From Clostridiales bacterium (GTDB lineage: Bacteria; Bacillota; Clostridia; Lachnospirales; Lachnospiraceae): a stretch of DNA of 10,027 bases. The position numbers and the translations under genes are program-made. The notes beneath the pieces are model-generated. The model was given only the letters and a program-made list of their open reading frames with translations. It had not been told where the DNA came from and did not search any database. Location: NCBI GenBank assembly GCA_021204765.1, contig JAJPYU010000210.1, positions 1 to 10,027 of the forward strand, written 5' to 3'. Of the stretch, positions 5,384 to 10,027 are shown piece by piece; within the stretch, counting starts at the first letter, position 1; each line of letters opens with the position of its first letter.

Positions 5384-6514
5384 GACTGCTCCTCTCCTCC
5401 CTTATCCTTTAATGCGCTCCATTTCAGGTACGCCTCTATGAAGGGATCCAGGTCTCCGTCCATCACTGCGTCCACATTCCCGGTCTCATAGCCGGTGCGC
5501 AGATCCTTTACCATCTTATAGGGCTGCATGACGTAGGATCGGATCTGGTTTCCCCAGCCGATCTCCGTCAGCTCTCCCATGATCTCAGCCTGCCGCTCCC
5601 TGTCCTGCTCTATCTTAAGCATATAAAGCTTGGACTTGAGCATCTGCATGGCCTTGGCCTTATTCATATGCTGTGACCGTTCGTTCTGGCACTGGACCAC
5701 TATCCCCGTGGGAATATGGGTGATCCTCACCGCCGAGGAAGTCTTATTGATATGCTGGCCCCCGGCTCCGCTGGAACGGTAGGTATCCACCCTCAGATCA
5801 TCGTCATTTATCTCCACATCCAGATCCCTGTCTATCTCGGGCATCACCAGACAGGAGGCAAAGGAGGTCTGCCGCTTCCCCGCCGCGTTAAAGGGAGAAA
5901 TGCGGACCAGCCTGTGGACACCTTTCTCGGCCTTTAAGTAGCCGAAAGCATTCTCGCCGCTGACCTGGAAAGTCACGGACTTTATCCCTGCCTCAGTGCC
6001 CTCCAGATAATCCACGGTCTCCACCCTGTACCCTTTGGACTCTGCCCAGCGGGTGTACATGCGGTAGAGCATGCTGACCCAGTCGCAGGCCTCGGTGCCT
6101 CCGGCTCCCGCCTGGAGAGTCACCATGGCATCTTCGGAGTCGAACTCCCCGGATAGAAGGGTCTTCATCCTTATCTTCTCCAGAGTCACATCGAAATCGT
6201 CCAGCATCTGGGCGATCTCGGGCACCAGGGACTCGTCGTCCTCCTCCATGCCCATTTCTATCAGGGTCTCCATGTCATCCATGGAGGCTGCCAGCTGCTC
6301 GTAGACCGATACGTCCTGCTTCATGCTGGCCAGATCCTTCATCATCTGCTGTGAGCGCTGGGGGTCGTCCCAGAAATCCGGGGCCTCCATTTCCCGCTCC
6401 AGCTCCTCTATCCGCTGCTCTTTCATTGCAAGGTTAAAGTGAATCCCTTACTTCCTGCAGCGGGTGACGATATGCGTTTAATCTTGTCTTAAACTGATCA
6501 AATTCAACAACCAT
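5380..6514 (-). CDS. prfB: Peptide chain release factor 2, with +1 programmed frameshift
   Basis: Releases finished proteins at UGA and UAA codons on the ribosome. The gene is in two frames. The first runs from ATG at 6514 for 26 codons (MVVEFDQFKTRLNAYRHPLQ and six more) to TAA at 6436-6434. The second is open from 6435 to the stop at 5380. Skipping one T after the CTT codon gives ...DSL-NLAMKEQR..., a product of 377 aa, close to the 365 aa of E. coli RF2. The stop-recognition tripeptide SPF is at 196-198 and the catalytic GGQ at 241-243. The residue four before GGQ, equivalent to E. coli 246, is Ser. ATG 6514 has a strong ribosome-binding site, AGGGTGGTGA, 5 nt upstream. Treating the ATG at 6426 as the start would lose the conserved N-terminus. 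hom begins inside the stop codon. Confidence 0.95.
6433..6450 (-). promoter_or_regulatory. prfB +1 recoding site with a UAA stop
   Basis: The minus strand reads GTAAGGGATTCACTTTAAC around the end of the first prfB frame. The CTT slip codon (6439-6437) is followed by an in-frame TAA (6436-6434) and then C. Upstream, TAAGG (6450-6446) can pair with the 3' end of 16S rRNA. Laid against the full anti-Shine-Dalgarno complement, its register leaves two bases before CTT, the same as the E. coli AGGGGGTAT-CTT-TGA site. By the known mechanism, slow termination at the stop lets the ribosome shift +1, so RF2 controls its own synthesis. Here the stop is UAA, read by both RF1 and RF2, and the decoded codon after the shift is AAC (Asn) instead of the usual GAC (Asp). 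Confidence 0.88.
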
Positions 6515-6599
6515 ACGTCTCACCACCCTTCTTAATTTATATACAGGACCCGCAGAGATAATTTGCAGTCTGTGCGCTGCACGGATCTGCACTATAAGC

Positions 6600-6619
6600 G
6601 GAGTCGGCACACCGACTCC
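6600..6619 (-). terminator. Strong hairpin directly after the glmM stop
   Basis: On the minus strand GGAGTCGG-TGTG-CCGACTCC forms a perfect 8-bp GC-rich stem with a 4-base loop. It begins on the last base of the glmM TAG. The following bases are GCTTATAGTG, with no real U-run, so it is a poor intrinsic terminator. It may weaken read-through into prfB, protect the 3' end of the glmM message, or be a processing site. About 85 bp remain before prfB. A TATATA sequence at about 6540 could be a -10 element for prfB, but no convincing -35 is seen. Confidence 0.45.
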
Positions 6620-7992
6620 TACTCTGTTGAATGTCCTTTGCTCTTAATGACACTCACTACCTTATCAACATACTTTCTGCAGAGCGCCTCGCTCTCTGCC
6701 TCCACCATGACCCTTATCACCGGCTCTGTACCGCTCTCCCGGACCAATATGCGCCCGGTATCACCGAGAGCCTCTGCCACCTGCTGCACCGCAGCCTGGA
6801 CATCTGCGTCATTCTGTGCCGCAGCCTTGTCCTTTACCCTTACATTGGTGAGGACCTGCGGATAAATCCTCACCGGTGCCGCCAGCCTGGATAAGGGCAG
6901 CTTTTTCGCCAGCATTACCTCCATCAGCTTAATAGAAGTAAGTATACCGTCCCCGGTATTCGCATATTTGCTGAAAATGATATGTCCCGACTGCTCCCCG
7001 CCGATGCGATAACCGTTACGGTGCATATTCTCATAAACATATTTGTCGCCCACGGCGGTCTTCTCATACTCTATGCCGATCTCATCGAAAGCCTTATACA
7101 GGCCGAAATTCGACATCACCGTAGTGACCACCTTATTGCCGATAAGCTTGCCTCTCTCTTTTAAATACCTGCCGTAAATGTAGAGGATCAGGTCTCCGTT
7201 TACCACATCACCGTTCTCATCCACGGCAATGCACCGATCAGCGTCCCCGTCATAAGCGAAGCCCGCGTCCAGCCCGTTTTCCTTCACAAATTCCTGCAGT
7301 ACCTCTATATGAGTGGAGCCGGCATTCATATTTATATTCGTCCCATCGGGCTCAGCGTTTATCACATAGGTCTTAGCGCCCAGGGCATCGAAGACGTTTT
7401 TTGCTATCATCCAGGCACTGCCGTTGGCACAGTCCAGGCCGACCCTCTTGCCCTTAAAGGAAAATATCGCCATGGAAATCAGATATCCCACATAGCGGTT
7501 CCTCCCGGCTGCGTAATCGACAGTCCGCCCTATCCCATCCCGCAGAGCAAATGGTATCTCGTCAAACTCCTCACCGAAGGCAGTGACATGGCCGTCAATA
7601 TAATCCTCCACCAGGGCAATTACGGATTCCTCCATTTTCTCGCCGTTTTCATTGATGAGCTTAACTCCGTTATCATAATAGGGATTGTGGCTGGCAGATA
7701 TCATTATGCCGCAGTCGAAATCATCCGTGCGCACCACATAGGAGACGGATGGTGTTGTAGTCACGTGTAGCAGACAGGCGTCGGCTCCCGAAGCCGTAAG
7801 CCCTGCCGCAAGAGCATACTCAAACATATATCCGGATCTGCGGGTATCCTTTCCTATGACTATTCTGGCTTTCCTGCCATGTAATCGGCCATAATACCAT
7901 CCCAGGAAACGCCCGGTCTTATATGCATGTTCCACGTTCAAAGTCACATTGGCCTCGCCTCTGAAGCCGTCAGTGCCGAAATATCTTCCCAT
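6619..7992 (-). CDS. glmM: Phosphoglucosamine mutase
   Basis: Converts glucosamine-6-phosphate to glucosamine-1-phosphate, on the route to UDP-GlcNAc for peptidoglycan. The N-terminal MGRYFGTDGFRG is typical of GlmM. The phosphorylated serine is S101 in ISASHNP. The magnesium loop is DGDADR (248-253). The sugar-specificity loop is GGEQSGH (331-337), and the phosphate-binding loop RESGTEP is at 418-424. The length of 457 aa is slightly above the usual 445-450; the insertion near residues 153-166 may be part of this. The start has GGAG 5 nt upstream. It lies 69 bp after cysNC on the same strand with no clear terminator between them, so the two may share a transcript. GEQSGH and the GTDGFRG start favour GlmM over phosphoglucomutase or phosphomannomutase paralogues. 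Confidence 0.93.
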   Translation of the reverse strand: MGRYFGTDGFRGEANVTLNVEHAYKTGRFLGWYYGRLHGRKARIVIGKDTRRSGYMFEYALAAGLTASGADACLLHVTTTPSVSYVVRTDDFDCGIMISASHNPYYDNGVKLINENGEKMEESVIALVEDYIDGHVTAFGEEFDEIPFALRDGIGRTVDYAAGRNRYVGYLISMAIFSFKGKRVGLDCANGSAWMIAKNVFDALGAKTYVINAEPDGTNINMNAGSTHIEVLQEFVKENGLDAGFAYDGDADRCIAVDENGDVVNGDLILYIYGRYLKERGKLIGNKVVTTVMSNFGLYKAFDEIGIEYEKTAVGDKYVYENMHRNGYRIGGEQSGHIIFSKYANTGDGILTSIKLMEVMLAKKLPLSRLAAPVRIYPQVLTNVRVKDKAAAQNDADVQAAVQQVAEALGDTGRILVRESGTEPVIRVMVEAESEALCRKYVDKVVSVIKSKGHSTE

Positions 7993-8061
7993 AATTACTC
8001 CATCCTGCCCGGCTCACCCGGCAATGAATATCTTCAATAACACCGCCTCGTTGCCGATGCC

Positions 8062-9885
8062 TTACAACAGCCCCTCCAGCTGCTCCATGAGCCTGTCGAT
8101 GCACTCGTCCAAAGTACCCTCACTGGTGTCGATGGTGATCTCCGGATGCAGGGGCGGCTCGTAGGGGCTGGTGATGCCGGTGAAATTATCCAGCTCTCCG
8201 GCCCTGGCTTTCTTATACAGGCCCTTCACGTCCCGGCGCTCGCACTCCTCTATGGGCGTGCTCACATACACCTCGATGAAAGAATCCCCGATGATCTCCC
8301 TGGCTCTCTCCCGATCATGGATGAAAGGAGAGATAAATGCCGTCAGTACTATGAGCCCGGCGTCGTTCATCAGCTTCGCCACCTCTGCGATGCGGCGGAT
8401 ATTCTCTATACGATCCTGCTCCTTAAAGCCCAGGTTTTTATTTAAACCCATGCGGATATTATCCCCGTCGAGGAGCATGGTATGCTTTCCTTCAGAGGCC
8501 AGGCGCTTCTCTATTCCATTGGCCATGGCGGACTTGCCGGCTCCGGAAAGGCCGGTAAACCAGATGGTCCTTGCAGTCTGTCCCATCTGATGCTCGCGAA
8601 ACTCCCTGGTGATATCCGTATCCTGCCAGGTCAGGTTATCGCCCCTGTTAAGAGGGTGCTCCACTACACCGCAGGCGGAGGTCATATGGGAGACCCGGTC
8701 GATGAGGATGAGGGATCCCAGGCCGTTATTTTTCTCGAACTTGTCAAAGACCACCTTCGTCGCCACGGAGATGTCGCAGCGGGCGATCTCGTTTTTATAG
8801 ATGGCGTCGGCGTGAAGCTCCTCGCCGGAATTCACGTCTATCTTGTACTTGATACTCATTACAGTGGCAGGGACCTTCTGGGTACCTATGCGCAGCAGGT
8901 AATTCTTCCCTTCCACCAGCTTGTCATCGTCCATCCAGAGCAGGGTAGCCTCAAACATGTGGCTGACATACTCTTCTGTATCCTTTATGAGAACACAGCC
9001 CCTGGATACGTCGATCTCGGTCTCCAGCTGGATATTCACAGCCTGTCCCTCGGTGGCAGTCTCCACCTCATCGAAACCCCGGTGAATGGACTTCACCTTC
9101 GCCGTCTCACGGCTGGGAAGCACGGTGATCTCGTCCCCAACGGAGACGCTGCCGCTCTCTATCTGGCCCTGAAAACCACGAAAAGTGTGATCCGGCCTGC
9201 AGACCCTCTGAACCGGCATGGTAAAGCCTGTCTCAGTGGGATTCTCCTTCACATCCACATTTTCCAGATAGTGAAGAAGCGTGGGGCCGTCGAACCAGGG
9301 CATGCGGTCGGACTTGTCTGTGATATTGTCCCCCTCGGTAGCCGACACCGGAATCATCACGGCGCTGCGGTAATCGAACTCGGCCAGGAGCACTCGGATA
9401 TTTTTCACTATCCTGTCAAACTTCGCCTTCTCATAATTTATCAGATCCATCTTATTGATGGCGAAGACAAAGTGCTTTATTCCCATGAGGGAGCAGATGC
9501 GGGTGTGGCGCCGGGTCTGAGTCAGCACGCCCTGGCTGGCATCCACCAATATCACTGCCAGATCCGCAAAGGAGGCGCCCACGGCCATATTCCTGGTATA
9601 CTCCTCGTGGCCGGGAGTGTCAGCCACAATAAAGGATCGGTTCTCCGTGGTGAAATACCTGTAAGCCACGTCTATGGTGATGCCCTGCTCTCGCTCTGCC
9701 ATGAGGCCGTCCAGCAGAAGGCTGTAATCGATCTCTCCGGCCCTGGAGCCCACTTTGCTTTCCAGCTCCAGTGCCCGCTCCTGATCCGTAAAGAGGAGCT
9801 TCGCATTATATAACATATGTCCTATCAGGGTGGATTTCCCATCGTCCACACTGCCGCAGGTGATGAACTTTAACAATGCATCCAT
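8062..9885 (-). CDS. cysNC: Bifunctional sulfate adenylyltransferase subunit 1 / APS kinase
   Basis: Fusion of the GTPase subunit of ATP sulfurylase (about residues 1-425) with APS kinase (about 437-607). With CysD it makes APS from sulfate and ATP at the cost of GTP; the kinase part then makes PAPS. GTPase motifs are GSVDDGKS (11-18), DTPGHEEY (89-96) and NKMD (144-147), followed by EF-Tu-like beta-barrel domains (RPDHTFRGF at 230-238). The kinase has its P-loop GLSGAGKS (445-452), DGDNIR (473-478), S519 in FISPF as the candidate phosphorylated serine, and FTGITSPYEPP (568-578). Length 607 aa is normal for the fusion. Both active sites look intact. The start overlaps the cysD stop as TAATG, implying coupled translation. 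PAPS could feed sulfate reduction or sulfation; no reductase or sulfotransferase is in view. Confidence 0.95.
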   Translation of the reverse strand: MDALLKFITCGSVDDGKSTLIGHMLYNAKLLFTDQERALELESKVGSRAGEIDYSLLLDGLMAEREQGITIDVAYRYFTTENRSFIVADTPGHEEYTRNMAVGASFADLAVILVDASQGVLTQTRRHTRICSLMGIKHFVFAINKMDLINYEKAKFDRIVKNIRVLLAEFDYRSAVMIPVSATEGDNITDKSDRMPWFDGPTLLHYLENVDVKENPTETGFTMPVQRVCRPDHTFRGFQGQIESGSVSVGDEITVLPSRETAKVKSIHRGFDEVETATEGQAVNIQLETEIDVSRGCVLIKDTEEYVSHMFEATLLWMDDDKLVEGKNYLLRIGTQKVPATVMSIKYKIDVNSGEELHADAIYKNEIARCDISVATKVVFDKFEKNNGLGSLILIDRVSHMTSACGVVEHPLNRGDNLTWQDTDITREFREHQMGQTARTIWFTGLSGAGKSAMANGIEKRLASEGKHTMLLDGDNIRMGLNKNLGFKEQDRIENIRRIAEVAKLMNDAGLIVLTAFISPFIHDRERAREIIGDSFIEVYVSTPIEECERRDVKGLYKKARAGELDNFTGITSPYEPPLHPEITIDTSEGTLDECIDRLMEQLEGLL

Positions 9886-10027
9886 TAGAAATATCCCTCC
9901 CTTTTTCTCTTTTCCATGCTGTCAGCACCGCCGTCGGAATCGATGACACGGCTGGGCCGCTCAGAGGATACGTCGCTTAAGGTCTCAGCGATAATCTTGT
10001 CAATGGTGTCCGCCTCGCTCTCCATGC
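9885..10027 (-). CDS. cysD: Sulfate adenylyltransferase subunit 2 (3' end only)
   Basis: Only the last 46 codons are in the window; the gene continues past the right edge. The readable tail contains SSERPSRVIDSDGG and ends SMEKRKREGYF, the conserved C-terminus of CysD, the PP-loop catalytic subunit that adenylates sulfate in complex with CysN. Its stop shares one base with the start of cysNC (TAATG), and the cysNC ribosome-binding region (GGGAGG) lies within its last codons. Assignment rests on this tail and on the fixed CysD-CysN partnership. Confidence 0.9.
   Translation of the reverse strand, partial: MESEADTIDKIIAETLSDVSSERPSRVIDSDGGADSMEKRKREGYF

Noticed and set aside
6424..6426. ATG at 6426 as the start of prfB
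   Set aside because: This would give a 348-aa protein without the conserved RF2 N-terminus and has no ribosome-binding site. The upstream frame with a strong site and a slip sequence explains the gene better.
8482..9813. 443-codon open frame on the plus strand
   Set aside because: It lies wholly opposite cysNC, which has every motif of its family. The antisense frame shows no recognisable domain and is rich in His, Gly and Leu, as expected for a complement shadow.

Overview
This 10 kb window holds a single run of genes, all on the minus strand, so transcription goes from high to low coordinates. It looks like core chromosome of a low-to-mid GC Gram-positive bacterium of class Clostridia, probably a Lachnospiraceae-type gut or rumen anaerobe. 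The reasons are the DUF975 and DUF4190-like membrane proteins, the tsaE-tsaB-rimI order, a fused CysN/CysC, frequent ATA, AGA and AGG codons, and tight ATGA and TAATG gene overlaps. The taxonomy is inference; no rRNA or other marker gene is present.

In transcription order: (1) the 3' end of cysD, then cysNC, which together activate sulfate to APS and PAPS; (2) glmM, phosphoglucosamine mutase for UDP-GlcNAc synthesis, followed by a strong hairpin; (3) prfB, peptide chain release factor 2, encoded in two frames joined by a +1 programmed frameshift; (4) hom, homoserine dehydrogenase, starting inside the prfB stop; (5) two small membrane proteins of unknown role, DUF4190-like and DUF975; (6) tsaE and tsaB (t6A tRNA modification), with tsaE starting inside the DUF975 stop and overlapping tsaB by 62 nt; (7) a promoter-like sequence, then rimI; (8) a 263-bp non-coding stretch full of inverted repeats that looks like a dispersed intergenic element; (9) rnz, RNase Z for tRNA 3' processing; (10) the possible start of one more gene running off the left edge.

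The genes fall into translation and tRNA maturation (prfB, tsaE, tsaB, rimI, rnz), amino-acid, cell-wall and sulfur metabolism (hom, glmM, cysD, cysNC), and unknown membrane proteins. There are no tRNA or rRNA genes, CRISPR arrays, transposases or phage genes, and I see no multi-gene novel system. The most notable points are the prfB recoding site, where the in-frame stop is UAA rather than the usual UGA, and the structured rimI-rnz spacer. Apart from that spacer no gap exceeds about 105 bases.
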